A stretch of DNA of 64,000 bases from Miltoncostaea sp050249835 (GTDB taxonomy: Bacteria; Actinomycetota; Thermoleophilia; Miltoncostaeales; Miltoncostaeaceae): assembly GCA_050249835.1 (NCBI GenBank), contig JBFWPT010000014.1:6346-70345 (forward strand), read 5' to 3'. Shown piece after piece: positions 8,467-16,408 of the stretch. The notes below the pieces were generated by a model. It was not told the origin of the DNA. It saw only the letters and a program-made list of their open reading frames with translations, and ran no database searches. A program made the translations under genes and the position numbers. Positions within the stretch are counted from its first letter, which is position 1; every line of letters begins with the position of its first letter.

Positions 8467-9285
8467 TCAGCCACCGAGGGCCTCGGCGGGGGACTGGTTC
8501 GGGGCGCCCTGCAGGCGCAGCACGTAGATCTCGACGCGGCGGTTGTCGGACCGGCCCGCCGCGGTGCCGTTGTCGGCGACCGGCCGGGTGTCGCCATAGG
8601 CGGCTCCCTGCAGGCGGCCGTCGGGGACGCCGGCGGCGGCGAGGGTGCGCACGACCGCGCTCGCGCGGATGGCGGACAGGTCCCAGTTGGACGGGAACTG
8701 CGCCGTGGCGATCGGCGTGTCGTCCGTGTGGCCCTCCACCCGGATCGGGTTCGGCAGGCCGCGCAGCGACGACGCGATGGGCGCGAGGATGCGCGCCCCC
8801 TCGGCCTTCAGCACCGCCTGGCCCGGGTCGAACAGCACGCCGTCGGTCTCGAGGCGCACGCCCAGGCCGCGCTCGGTGACCTCCAGCCGCACGCTGTCCG
8901 CGAGGCCGGCCTCCTCCAGCTTCTTGCTGATCGCCTCGCCGGCCTTCTCGAGCTGGGCCGTCTCCAGGATCTGGCCCGGGGAGGCCTGCGTCAGGTTGAT
9001 GCCGCCCACCGAGGGGACCTCGGGGGCGATCTGGCTGGTGGGGGTGTCCACCACCGGCGACGGAGTGCCCGCGCTGGACGTCAGGACGCTCGGGCCCCCG
9101 GAGGTGAGGCCGCTGTTGAACGCGTCCTGGAGGCTCTCCTTGAGGATCTCGAACTTGCTCGTGTTCACCACGGAGATCGAGAAGAGCACCATGAAGAGCA
9201 CGAACATCAGGGTGAGCACGTCGGCGTAGGTGATCAGCCAGCGCTCGTCCGGGTGCTCCTCGTGCCGGACCTTCTTCTTCGCCAC
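8467..9285 (-). CDS. motB: Flagellar motor stator protein MotB
   Basis: A 272-residue MotB with the N-terminal plug and single transmembrane helix WLITYADVLTLMFVLFMVLF, which contains the essential proton-binding Asp of YADVLTL. The linker is followed by an OmpA-like peptidoglycan-binding domain in the C-terminal half (FDPGQAVLKAEGARILAPI, VEGHTDDTPI, NRRVEIYVL). It anchors the stator to the cell wall. The start lies two bases after the motA stop, so the pair is tightly coupled. Confidence 0.95.
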   Translation of the reverse strand: MAKKKVRHEEHPDERWLITYADVLTLMFVLFMVLFSISVVNTSKFEILKESLQDAFNSGLTSGGPSVLTSSAGTPSPVVDTPTSQIAPEVPSVGGINLTQASPGQILETAQLEKAGEAISKKLEEAGLADSVRLEVTERGLGVRLETDGVLFDPGQAVLKAEGARILAPIASSLRGLPNPIRVEGHTDDTPIATAQFPSNWDLSAIRASAVVRTLAAAGVPDGRLQGAAYGDTRPVADNGTAAGRSDNRRVEIYVLRLQGAPNQSPAEALGG

Positions 9286-9287
9286 GG

Positions 9288-10109
9288 CTACGCGGCCTCG
9301 GCCACGGGCTCGCGCGCCCCGGCGCCGGCGCCGGCCCCGGCGCCCTGCTCCTCGCCGTCCAGCTCACGGTCCGCGGGCGGGAGGAAGCTCCAGAGCTTCT
9401 CGGCCAGGATGCGCGGGTTGTCGCCGCTCTGGATGGAGAGGACGCCCTCGATCATCAGCAGGCGCTCCGCCGACTCCTGGGCGGTCATCTTCTTGAGGGC
9501 GTTCGCGATCGGCAGGTAGACCACGTTCGCGGCGGCCACCCCGTAGAAGGTGGCGAGGAAGGCCGCGGAGATGGCCGGGCCGAGCGAGTCCGGCTCGTCG
9601 AGGTGCTGGAGCACCGACACGAGCGAGAGCACCGTCGCCAGGATCCCGATCGTCGGGGCGAACGCGCCGCCCTGCTTGAACATGTCCTGGTTGCGGTGGT
9701 GCCGCTCCTCCATCGCGTCGAGCTCGGTCTCGAGGATGTCCTTGACCAGCTCGGGGTCGGTGCCGTCCACCACGAGGCGGACGCCCTTGCCGAGGAAGGG
9801 GTCGTCGACCTGCTTGGCGTCCTCCTCGAGGACCAGCAGGCCCTCGCGGCGCGCCTTCTCGCTGAAGCCGACGAGCGTCCGGATCGTCTCGGGGCGGTTG
9901 TCGGCCCGCTCCTTCAGGGACAGCATCGTCAGCTTGATCATCGAGATCGTCTCCTTCATGCCGAAGGAGGCGATCAGGACGCAGGTGGTGCCGCCCATCA
10001 CCATGAGGAAGGCCGGCGGCGAGATGATCCCGCCGATGGACCCGCCCTTCATCAGCATCCCGAGGACGATGAAGACCCAGGCCCCGACCAGTCCGATGAG
10101 CGGCGACAT
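9288..10109 (-). CDS. motA: Flagellar motor stator protein MotA
   Basis: A 273-residue MotA/TolQ/ExbB-type membrane protein starting MSPLIGLVGAWVFIVLGMLM. It carries the cytoplasmic loop that contacts FliG (ARREGLLVLEEDAKQVDDPF) and the paired C-terminal helices PTIGILATVLSLVSVLQHLD and AFLATFYGVAAANVVYLPIA. With MotB it forms the proton-driven stator. The last ~30 residues are an unusual Gly/Ala-rich tail (EEQGAGAGAGAGAREP). It sits between flbD and motB. Confidence 0.95.
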   Translation of the reverse strand: MSPLIGLVGAWVFIVLGMLMKGGSIGGIISPPAFLMVMGGTTCVLIASFGMKETISMIKLTMLSLKERADNRPETIRTLVGFSEKARREGLLVLEEDAKQVDDPFLGKGVRLVVDGTDPELVKDILETELDAMEERHHRNQDMFKQGGAFAPTIGILATVLSLVSVLQHLDEPDSLGPAISAAFLATFYGVAAANVVYLPIANALKKMTAQESAERLLMIEGVLSIQSGDNPRILAEKLWSFLPPADRELDGEEQGAGAGAGAGAREPVAEAA

Positions 10110-10129
10110 CCCTCAGGTACCCCCGTCGA

Positions 10130-10348
10130 TCAGGCGGTGAGCGGCTCGGCCGGCGCCAGGTGGGCGCCCGCGCTGACGAGGCGGCGGTAGTCGACGACGG
10201 CGGCGATGACCTCGTCCACGGTCTCGGAGACGAGCACGCGGCGCCGGTCCATCATCAGGATGTGCGTGTCGGGCGTGGCCTCGACGGTGAGGATGAGCTC
10301 CGCGTTGAGCGTCATCTCGTCGCCGTTGAGGCGGTGAAGGGTGATCAC
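10130..10348 (-). CDS. flbD: Flagellar protein FlbD
   Basis: A 72-residue small protein matching the Gram-positive FlbD family: MITLHRLNGDEMTLNAELIL, a TPDTHILMMDRRRVLV strand pair and an ETVDEVIAAVVDYRR helix. This is not the Caulobacter sigma-54 regulator of the same name; its molecular role is unknown, but it nearly always precedes motA or follows flgE. It is the first gene after the sigma-28-type promoter at 10403-10429 and starts the flbD-motA-motB-fliL operon. Confidence 0.88.
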   Translation of the reverse strand: MITLHRLNGDEMTLNAELILTVEATPDTHILMMDRRRVLVSETVDEVIAAVVDYRRLVSAGAHLAPAEPLTA

Positions 10349-10402
10349 GGGGTTCCTCCGGAACGTGGCGGGCCGGGTCCGGTCGGGGCTCGCTCAGCCC
10401 CT

Positions 10403-10429
10403 CTATCGGTCACCCGGCCCGCCGGTTGA
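10403..10429 (-). promoter_or_regulatory. Sigma-28/WhiG-type promoter for flbD-motAB-fliL
   Basis: On the minus strand TCAACCGG (10429-10422) is followed after 11 bases by ACCGATAG (10410-10403). The sigma-28/WhiG consensus is TAAAGTTT-N11-GCCGATAA. The same T(C/A)AA-N15-(G/A)CCGAT pattern with identical spacing occurs at six other gene starts in this window. It gives a leader of about 48 bases before flbD. Confidence 0.75.
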
Positions 10430-10431
10430 GC

Positions 10432-10459
10432 GGCTGGGCCGCCCTATGGCGCCCCAGCC
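10432..10459 (-). terminator. Hairpin terminator downstream of flgE
   Basis: Arms GGCTGGGCCGCC and GGCGCCCCAGCC pair over 11 of 12 positions around a CTAT loop, 15 bases beyond the flgE stop. There is no U-tract, as is common in high-GC actinobacteria. It ends three bases before the -35 element of the flbD promoter, so one operon's end abuts the next one's start. Confidence 0.6.
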
Positions 10460-10474
10460 CGCCCTATGGCCTTA

Positions 10475-11332
10475 CTAGCGCTTGAGGTTCACCAGCTCGT
10501 TCAGCATCTCGTCGGACGTGGTGATCGCCCGGCCGTTCGCCTGGAAGCCGCGCTGCGCGATGATCATGTTCGTGAACTCGAGGGCGAGGTCCACGTTGCT
10601 CATCTCGAGGGCGCCCGGCACGACGTTGCCGTGACCGGCGGCGCCGCCCGGCGCGCCGTTGACGGCGGCGCCGGAGTTGTTGGAGGCGCGCCACAGGTTG
10701 TCGCCGGCGCGCTCGAGGCCTGGGGCGTTCGCGAACTTGGCGAGGCTCAGGGTGCCGATGAGCGTGGCGGTGCCCGCCGTGGAGATGGCGGTGACGCCGC
10801 CGGCGGCGTCCACGTTGATCGCGGCCGTCGTGGCCGGGTCGACCTGCAGGCGGCCGACGTTGCCGGTGGCGGCGACGACGCCGAGGACGTACTGGCCCTT
10901 GGTCGTCACGAGGTGCCCGGCGCTGTCGAACGAGAAGTTGCCGGCGCGGGTGTAGACCTCGCCGCCGGCGGTCATGTCGTTGCCGCCGGTGCCGCCGAAG
11001 GTGGCGCCCGCCGCGGCGACGCGGAAGAAGCCGTCGCCCTGGATCATCATGTCCGTCACGACGCCGGTGCTCTGGGCGTTGCCCTGGGTCATCAGCGTGT
11101 CGATCGAGTTGAGCGCCATGCCCAGGCCCACCTGGCGCGGGTTGGTGCCGCCGATGCTCGGGGGCACGGGCGCGCCGGCGCCGGAGAGGTTCTGGTACAG
11201 CGAGTCCTTGAACGACGTCCGCTGCGCCTTGAAGCCGAACGTGTTCACGTTGGAGATGTTCGAGGCCAGCGTGTCCATCATGGTCTGGTGGTTCCGCAGA
11301 CCGGACACGGCGGCGAACATGGAACGCATCAT
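10475..11332 (-). CDS. flgE: Flagellar hook-basal body protein (FlgE/FlgG family, probably hook protein)
   Basis: A 285-residue axial protein. It has the universal N-terminal motif (MFAAVSGLRNHQTMMDTLAS followed by NISNVNTFGFKAQRT), the central FFRVA and YTRAGNFSFDSAGHLVT strands, and the C-terminal coiled segment MSNVDLALEFTNMIIAQRGF plus a closing LNELVNLKR. The neighbours flgD (hook cap), a TIGR02530 protein and flbD argue for the hook subunit FlgE. The length is shorter than most FlgE (about 400) and close to FlgG/FlgF, so a rod protein is the alternative. An ATG three bases downstream is equally possible. Confidence 0.88.
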   Translation of the reverse strand: MMRSMFAAVSGLRNHQTMMDTLASNISNVNTFGFKAQRTSFKDSLYQNLSGAGAPVPPSIGGTNPRQVGLGMALNSIDTLMTQGNAQSTGVVTDMMIQGDGFFRVAAAGATFGGTGGNDMTAGGEVYTRAGNFSFDSAGHLVTTKGQYVLGVVAATGNVGRLQVDPATTAAINVDAAGGVTAISTAGTATLIGTLSLAKFANAPGLERAGDNLWRASNNSGAAVNGAPGGAAGHGNVVPGALEMSNVDLALEFTNMIIAQRGFQANGRAITTSDEMLNELVNLKR

Positions 11333-11416
11333 GGGGGTGGGTTTCCTTTCCCTGGTGCGGCGCCGGCCCCCTCCATGAGGTCCAGCCGGCTCCGCGGGTA
11401 TCCGTACGGCGGGTGG

Positions 11417-11815
11417 TTAGCCGACGACCGCGCTGTCGATGTTGGTGAAGACCTGGTCCCGCATCCCTGCCTGGTCGACCGCGGTGATGACGGTGCGGTT
11501 GGTCACCGACACCACGAAGGCCATCCCGTCCATGAGCACGACGCTCTCGCGCCCGCCCTTGGCCGCCAGCTTGTCCACGGCCCCCTCGAGGCGCGCCTGC
11601 GTCTCGGGGGTGATGCTGATCTCGCGCTGGGTGAGGCGCTGCACCGCGTGGGCGCTCCAGCGCAGGGCGCCGGAGGGCTCGCTCGGGCGCAGCTTCTCGC
11701 CCAGGATCCGGTCGAACCCGGCCGCCGCCGCGGAATCCGCGCGACGGACCGGCGCGACCGGCGCCGCACCCCCGACGGGGGTGACGGCCGCGACGCGGGT
11801 GGGCTCCGTGCTCAC
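11417..11815 (-). CDS. TIGR02530-family flagellar operon protein
   Basis: A 132-residue protein of the small flagellar-operon family found between flgD and flgE in Gram-positive bacteria. The recognisable segment is WSAHAVQRLTQREISITPET followed by a predicted helix and the strand-rich VVLMDGMAFVVSVTNRTVIT. Its role is unknown. The GTG start overlaps the flgD stop (GTGA). The N-terminal 40 residues are low-complexity Ala/Pro/Val. Confidence 0.82.
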   Translation of the reverse strand: MSTEPTRVAAVTPVGGAAPVAPVRRADSAAAAGFDRILGEKLRPSEPSGALRWSAHAVQRLTQREISITPETQARLEGAVDKLAAKGGRESVVLMDGMAFVVSVTNRTVITAVDQAGMRDQVFTNIDSAVVG

Positions 11816-12243
11816 GGGCCCACCGTCTGGACGAGGGACACGTCCACGTCCACGCCGTTGACGACGAGGCTCATGCCGCGCCCGTCACCGGACACCTTCA
11901 GGCTCTGCACCGTCCCCGAGACGGGGGTGGTCGCGCCCTCGGGCAGGTAGGTGACGTTCTTGCCGATGAGCGACGCGCCCTGGGAGAGCTGGCCGCTCAG
12001 GGTGAGCGCCTTCATGTCCTTGGCGAGGCTCGTCATCTGCTCGAGCTGCGAGAACTGGGCCATCTGGGCGATGAACTCGGTGTCCTTCATCGGCTCCAGC
12101 GGGTTCTGGCCCTTGATCTGGCCGGCCAGGATCTTGAGGAACCCGTCCGACGAGAAGATGTCGGTCTGCTCCTTGACCGGGGGGGCCGCCGGCGTGGGGA
12201 CGTAGGGCCCCGTGACCGGGTTCGGGGTGGTGGGGGTCGGCAT
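11812..12243 (-). CDS. flgD: Flagellar hook assembly (capping) protein FlgD
   Basis: A 143-residue FlgD core. The conserved scaffold region reads SSDGFLKILAGQIKGQNPLE, then DTEFIAQMAQFSQLEQMTSL; it is followed by GASLIGKNVTYLP and the short C-terminal VSLVQTVGP. The frame stays open for 36 codons further upstream, but that part is inside the inverted-repeat element at 12255-12421. The ATG at 12243 has an AGGAGGG ribosome site right before it, so I start there. FlgD caps the growing hook. It lacks the FLIG-like and FN3 domains of enterobacterial FlgD. Confidence 0.92.
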   Translation of the reverse strand: MPTPTTPNPVTGPYVPTPAAPPVKEQTDIFSSDGFLKILAGQIKGQNPLEPMKDTEFIAQMAQFSQLEQMTSLAKDMKALTLSGQLSQGASLIGKNVTYLPEGATTPVSGTVQSLKVSGDGRGMSLVVNGVDVDVSLVQTVGP

Positions 12244-12254
12244 CCGTGCCCTCC

Positions 12255-12421
12255 TAGGAGCCTGTCGGGAAACAAAGGCCGTGCGGCCCGCCGAGCGAAA
12301 ACCAAGCGATTCGGTGGCCGCGGCCAATGCCGATGCTGGTTGCATCGTCATTGCCGCGGACGCCGAAGGGCGCCGGTTTGCAGCCGGCGGACGTGCGGTC
12401 GACTTTCACGACAGGCTCCTA
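12255..12421. mobile_element. 167-bp foldback MITE between fliK and flgD
   Basis: The ends are an 18-base inverted repeat with one mismatch (12255-12272 and 12404-12421, beginning TAGGAGCCTGTCG). The rest is an imperfect full-length hairpin: the inner arms (TTCGG..CCGCGG.CAATG.CGATGC) pair around a TGGTT loop at 12337-12341. It has no coding capacity and is bounded by TA at both ends, as for TA-targeting IS630/Tc1-type elements. The fliK stop TAG and the upstream edge of the flgD ribosome site lie in its two ends. Classification is by structure; no family match can be claimed. Confidence 0.75.
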
Positions 12422-13654
12422 AGCCAGCAGGTCGAGGCCGCCGGCGGCGCCGGTGGCGGCAGTGGTGGACGGGGCGGCGCCGGGCGTCATGCCGTCGCCG
12501 TCGGCCGGCTCCCCGCCGCGCGTGGAGGCGTCCTGCCCGCGCGTGGAGGAGTGGGCGTCCCGGGGGTCCTGGCCGCTGTAGGCAACGTCCAGGGAGTCCA
12601 GGGAGTAGCCGAGGTCGCCGAGGGACGAGTCCAGGTGCTGCAGCGACTGCTGCAGCAGGCGGGCCGCCTCGGGACGGTCCGCCACGATCTGGGCCTGCAG
12701 GACGCCGTCGGTCATCGTGACCCGGATCGTCAGGTGGCCGAGGTCGGGCGGGCGGAGGTTGATGAGGAGCTCACGGCCCCCCTCGCGCACCGCCATCTGG
12801 ACCTTGTGCCCGAGCTCGCGGGCGAGCTCGAACGGAGTGGTCAGCGCACCGGGCCGCGTCAGTCCGTCGAGCGGGCTCGTGTGCGTGACGGCCGGGGCCG
12901 GGGTCGCCAGGGCGACCGGCGGCGCCGGGGTCTCGGAGGTGGCGGCCTTCGGCACCGCCGCCGCGGCATCCTGCCGCGGCGGGGGTGCCGGGGCCGGTGC
13001 GTCGTCCGTGACGACCGGCGCCACCGGGCCCTGCACGGCCGGCTCCTCCGCCTGGCTGAGCGTGAGCGTCAGCGTGGCGGCGGCCGGGGTCGTGGCGGTG
13101 CCCGCGGTCGCGGCCGGCGTCGTGCCGGCGGCCGGGGCGTCGGACGTCGCGGCGAGCGCGGCGGCCTGGGCCGGGGTGGTCTGGGTGGTGGCCGCGGCGT
13201 CGGCCGTCGCCGGCACGAGGCCGGGCGGCGGGGCGACGACGGCGGCCACGGGCGCGGCGGCCGTCCCGGCCACCGTGCCTGCCGCGGGCGCGGCGGGTGC
13301 CGCCTCGCCGGTGAGGGCGGCGGCGGCCGCGGCCGGCGCGGCCACGACGACGGCGGCCGCGATCACGGCCGCGACGTCGGCGGGTGCGACGGTCGCGTCT
13401 GCTGAGGCGTCGGCGTCGGCGACGACCTCGGTGGGCAGCTCCCCGATCTGGGGTCCGGCTGCGTCTGCGTTCTGGTCACCACCGGTCGCGTCCCGGGGGG
13501 GTGCGCTGTGGCCTTCGAGCACGGCCACGAAACCCCCGTCCCCCGTCTCGACCAGGTCACCGGTCGCGCCGTCGGTGGCGCCCCGGCTCCCCGATGCGGA
13601 GGAGCTTCCCCGGCTCGCGGCCACCGGCGGCGGCCCGAGCTGTGCTGTCGTCAT
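12419..13654 (-). CDS. fliK: Flagellar hook-length control protein FliK
   Basis: A 411-residue protein with a long Ala/Thr/Pro/Val-rich disordered N-terminal ruler (about residues 1-260). The C-terminal FliK domain contains TPFELARELGHKVQMAVREG, LLINLRPPDLGHLTIRVTM and the LLQQSLQHLDSSLGDLGYSL helix. FliK measures the hook and switches export specificity. The stop codon TAG is formed by the terminal TA of the MITE. Start codon ATG, 118 bases downstream of fliJ; a poor sigma-28-like site lies in that gap. Confidence 0.9.
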   Translation of the reverse strand: MTTAQLGPPPVAASRGSSSASGSRGATDGATGDLVETGDGGFVAVLEGHSAPPRDATGGDQNADAAGPQIGELPTEVVADADASADATVAPADVAAVIAAAVVVAAPAAAAAALTGEAAPAAPAAGTVAGTAAAPVAAVVAPPPGLVPATADAAATTQTTPAQAAALAATSDAPAAGTTPAATAGTATTPAAATLTLTLSQAEEPAVQGPVAPVVTDDAPAPAPPPRQDAAAAVPKAATSETPAPPVALATPAPAVTHTSPLDGLTRPGALTTPFELARELGHKVQMAVREGGRELLINLRPPDLGHLTIRVTMTDGVLQAQIVADRPEAARLLQQSLQHLDSSLGDLGYSLDSLDVAYSGQDPRDAHSSTRGQDASTRGGEPADGDGMTPGAAPSTTAATGAAGGLDLLA

Positions 13655-13715
13655 GCCATCAACACCGTCCTTCCTGGTCGGCGGTCGAGCGGAGGCGCGT
13701 CGTGCGCCCTGGGTC

Positions 13716-13743
13716 CTATCGGCAGATCGGGGCGCGTTCCCGA
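13716..13743 (-). promoter_or_regulatory. Weak sigma-28-like promoter candidate before fliK
   Basis: The minus strand shows a good -10 element GCCGATAG (13723-13716), but the expected -35 reads TCGGGAAC at a 12-base spacing, departing from the T(C/A)AA core and the 11-base spacing of the other sites. It could be a weak internal promoter or chance. Confidence 0.3.
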
Positions 13744-13771
13744 GCCGGGCGGCAGCGGCCGCTCGGGCGGG

Positions 13772-14233
13772 TCACGCCGCGGCGCCGACGCGGGGACGGG
13801 CGACCCGGCGCATCGCCAGCTCGTCCATCGCCACGGCCTCGATGCGGAGCTCCTCCAGCCGGTGGCGCTCCTCGTGGCGCGCGCGGAGCTGGGTGAGGGC
13901 CTCCCGGTCCTGGCTGGCCTTCACCAGATCGGCGCGGCGCTCGTCGGCCACGACCTCCAGGCGGCCCACCATCCCCCGCTCGTGCGCGGCGCGCTGGCGG
14001 GCGAACGCGAGCTCCTCATGGCCGGCGCGCAGCCGGTCGAGCTCCGCGGGGCCGTCCATGAGCGCGCGGAGGCGCTCCAGCCCCGTCTGCACCGCCTCCT
14101 CGGCGGCGACGGCCCGCGCCTGCTGCGCCGCGACCGCGGACATCGCCTGCGCCAGCTCCTGGCGGGCGAGGTCCTCGCGGCGGGCCCGGTGGTCGAGCAC
14201 CTGCTCGAGCCGGAAGCGGAAGCGGTTGCTCAC
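13772..14233 (-). CDS. fliJ: Flagellar export chaperone FliJ
   Basis: A 153-residue, almost entirely helical coiled-coil protein with the FliJ start MSNRFRFRLEQVLDHRARRE and charged heptads throughout. FliJ binds FliI and FlhA in the type III export apparatus. The GTG start sits only seven bases after a perfect sigma-28-type -10 element, so the transcript should be leaderless or nearly so. fliI lies upstream but is separated from it by the CBS gene, an unusual order. Confidence 0.85.
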   Translation of the reverse strand: MSNRFRFRLEQVLDHRARREDLARQELAQAMSAVAAQQARAVAAEEAVQTGLERLRALMDGPAELDRLRAGHEELAFARQRAAHERGMVGRLEVVADERRADLVKASQDREALTQLRARHEERHRLEELRIEAVAMDELAMRRVARPRVGAAA

Positions 14234-14240
14234 GCACCCC

Positions 14241-14267
14241 TTATCGGCCCGGGTGCCCGGACCTTGA
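14241..14267 (-). promoter_or_regulatory. Sigma-28/WhiG-type promoter for fliJ
   Basis: Minus-strand TCAAGGTC (14267-14260), 11 bases, then GCCGATAA (14248-14241), a perfect match to the sigma-28 -10 consensus. Transcription would start at or within a base or two of the fliJ GTG at 14233. Confidence 0.8.
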
Positions 14268-14360
14268 CGCGCATGGACGAAACATGGAGGGGTGCCCGGC
14301 GTGAGCCCCCCGCAGGGCCGCCGTGCGCGCGCCGGCGACCCCGCGAACCCTCCTGGATCG

Positions 14361-14771
14361 CTAGCCGGTCGCGGCCCCCGCCCCGGCGACCCCGGACGGG
14401 GTGAAGCCGCCCACGCGCACGACGTCGCGCATGGACAGGATCCCCGCCAGGTCGGATCCGTCGAACACGAGCACGTGGCGCACCCCGTGCTTCACCATCG
14501 TCGCGGCCGCGTCGGCGATCGGCCACTCGGGGGCGGCGCTCACGACGTCGAGCGTCATGTGGTCCTCGACGTACGCGCTGGCCGGATCGCGCCCGGCGGC
14601 GACGGCGCGCAGCAGGTCGCGCTCGGTCACCACCGCGGGCCCGGGGAGGGTCCCGTCGAGCACGACCGCGGCACCGGTCCGGTGCTGCACCATCCTGGTG
14701 GCGGCCTGCTGGAGGGTGTGCTCCGGTCCCACGATCGCGCTGATGGGGCTCATGGCGTCCTTGACCCTCAT
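14361..14771 (-). CDS. Tandem CBS-domain protein
   Basis: A 136-residue protein made of two CBS domains: the first from MRVKDAMSPISAIVGPEHTL, the second around VEDHMTLDVVSAAPEWPIAD and VRHVLVFDGSDLAGILSMRD. Such stand-alone proteins bind adenine nucleotides or S-adenosylmethionine and regulate partners. I start at the ATG at 14771, preceded by GAGAGGG, and not at the in-frame ATG 66 bases upstream. It lies between fliI and fliJ, 191 bases from fliI. Whether it has a flagellar role is not shown; it may simply be inserted. Confidence 0.85.
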   Translation of the reverse strand: MRVKDAMSPISAIVGPEHTLQQAATRMVQHRTGAAVVLDGTLPGPAVVTERDLLRAVAAGRDPASAYVEDHMTLDVVSAAPEWPIADAAATMVKHGVRHVLVFDGSDLAGILSMRDVVRVGGFTPSGVAGAGAATG

Positions 14772-14962
14772 CGCTGCCCTCTCTCGTGACGATTGTTGCG
14801 AGGGGCGTAGGGTGCCATGCCGCCGAGGGGGTTTCAACCGGCCGTGCGGCCAGAATTGCGGACGAGCGGCCTCGCGCGGCGGCTTCGCCGCTCATCGCGC
14901 GGTCGGCCGCATCGGCATCACCGGCTCCCGCCGGGAATGGATGCCGGAAGACCAGCTCGGGA
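14772..14962. other. Intergenic spacer between fliI and the CBS gene
   Basis: 191 bases without a supported gene. A GC-rich hairpin (GCGGCG/CGCCGC around GCTT, near 14876-14891) could end the fliI transcript, and TTGAAA near 14834 on the minus strand could be a -35 element for the CBS gene, but no convincing -10 accompanies it. The minus-strand frame crossing this region continues over the CBS gene in another phase and looks spurious. Confidence 0.35.
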
Positions 14963-16408
14963 TCAGGCGGGCACGACCTCGACCCCTGGGGGCAACGGAT
15001 CGAATGCCCCGGTCAGGCCGCCGGACGGAGCCGCCGCCGCCGCGGGGTCGGGGACGCCGAACGGGTCCTCCCCCACCACGGGCCCGCCCATCCCGCCCAG
15101 GGCGAGCAGGCGCCCGAGGGCCTCGTCGCGGCTGTACGGGTCGTGGGTGCCCTGGCAGAGGAAGCCGTCGATGTCGCCGAGCTTCGCCCGGGCCTCGTCC
15201 ACGAGGGGGTCGGAGCCCGGCACGTAGGCGCCGATGGCGATGAGGTCCTCGGCCCGCTTGTGGGCGGCGAGCAGGCCGCGCAGGCGGCCGCCGGCGTCCA
15301 GGTGCTCCTTGGACAGCAGCTGGGGCGCGAGCCGCGACACGGACTGGAGCACGTCGATCGCCGGGTAGTGGTTGCGGTGCGCCAGCGATCGGGACAGCAC
15401 GATGTGGCCGTCCAGGATCGAGCGCACGGCGTCGGCGACCGGCTCGTTCATGTCGTCCCCGTCCACGAGGACGGTGTAGAGCGCGGTGATGCTCCCGACG
15501 GGCGCGGTGCCGGCGCGCTCCAGCAGCCGCGGCAGCATCGCGAACACCGACGGCGTGTAGCCGCGGGTGGCGGGCGGCTCGCCGATCGCGAGGCCCACCT
15601 CGCGCTGGGCGGTCGCCAGGCGGGTGACCGAGTCCATCATCAGCAGCACGTCGGCGCCGCCGTCGCGGAAGTACTCGGCGATCGTCGTGGCGACGAAGGC
15701 GGCCTTGATGCGCACGAGCGCGGGCTGGTCGGAGGTGGCGACCACCACGACGGAGCGGGCGAGGCCCTCGGGGCCGAGGTCGTGCTCGATGAACTCGCGC
15801 ACCTCGCGGCCGCGCTCGCCGACGAGGGCGATGACGTTGACGTCGGCGCTCGTGGCGCGCGCCATCATGCCGAGGGTCGTGCTCTTGCCCACGCCGGAGC
15901 CGGCGAAGATGCCGATGCGCTGGCCGCGGCCGCAGGGCATGAGCGCGTCGATGGCGCGCACGCCGAGGGTGAGCGGGGTGCGGATGGTGGGCCGGCCGAG
16001 CAGGTCCGGGGGCGGGGCGTCGATCGGGCGCCGGGCCTCCACCTGCAGGGGCGGGCCGCCGTCGATGGGGCGGCCGAGGCCGTCCAGGACCCGGCCGAGC
16101 AGCCCGGCGCCGAGGTCCACGCGGACGGCGCCGCCGCTCGCCACGACGGTCTGGCCGGGGCCGATGCCCGCCGAGTCGCCGAGGGGCATGAGCAGCGTCT
16201 TGCCCTCGCGGAAGCCGACGACCTCGGCCTGCAGCGGCGGGCGGCCGGTGCGGTGGCCGGGGATCATGATCTCGCAGCGCTCACCCACGCTCGCCTCGGG
16301 GCCGCGGCTCTCGACGACGAGGCCGATCAGCTCCGAGACGCGCCCGTTGAGGCGGTAGGGGTCGAGCGCGCGCAGGCGCGACCGCGCGGGGGCGAGGTCG
16401 ACGCTCAC
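14963..16408 (-). CDS. fliI: Flagellum-specific ATPase FliI
   Basis: A 481-residue F1-beta-like ATPase. The Walker A region is GIFAGSGVGKSTTLGMMARA near residue 168, and LVGERGREVREFIEHDLG follows. Walker B is DVLLMMDSVTRLATAQREVG and the signature PSVFAMLPRLLERAGTAPVG is present. It drives or assists export through the flagellar type III apparatus. The start overlaps the fliH stop by four bases. The C-terminus is extended by about 40 Pro/Gly/Ala-rich residues. Confidence 0.97.
   Translation of the reverse strand: MSVDLAPARSRLRALDPYRLNGRVSELIGLVVESRGPEASVGERCEIMIPGHRTGRPPLQAEVVGFREGKTLLMPLGDSAGIGPGQTVVASGGAVRVDLGAGLLGRVLDGLGRPIDGGPPLQVEARRPIDAPPPDLLGRPTIRTPLTLGVRAIDALMPCGRGQRIGIFAGSGVGKSTTLGMMARATSADVNVIALVGERGREVREFIEHDLGPEGLARSVVVVATSDQPALVRIKAAFVATTIAEYFRDGGADVLLMMDSVTRLATAQREVGLAIGEPPATRGYTPSVFAMLPRLLERAGTAPVGSITALYTVLVDGDDMNEPVADAVRSILDGHIVLSRSLAHRNHYPAIDVLQSVSRLAPQLLSKEHLDAGGRLRGLLAAHKRAEDLIAIGAYVPGSDPLVDEARAKLGDIDGFLCQGTHDPYSRDEALGRLLALGGMGGPVVGEDPFGVPDPAAAAAPSGGLTGAFDPLPPGVEVVPA

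Noticed and set aside
12244..12351. A 36-residue N-terminal extension of FlgD
   Set aside because: It is read from the inverted-repeat element. The ATG at 12243 has a good ribosome site and gives the normal FlgD start.
12255..12421. The fliK-flgD palindrome as a plain intrinsic terminator
   Set aside because: It is far too long, pairs end to end with inverted termini bounded by TA, and lies between co-oriented genes of one operon. A MITE explains it better, though it may still affect transcription.
14230..14895. A minus-strand frame across the CBS gene and the fliI spacer as a gene
   Set aside because: It runs out of phase with the clear CBS protein, is Arg/Gly/Ala-rich and has no recognisable domain.
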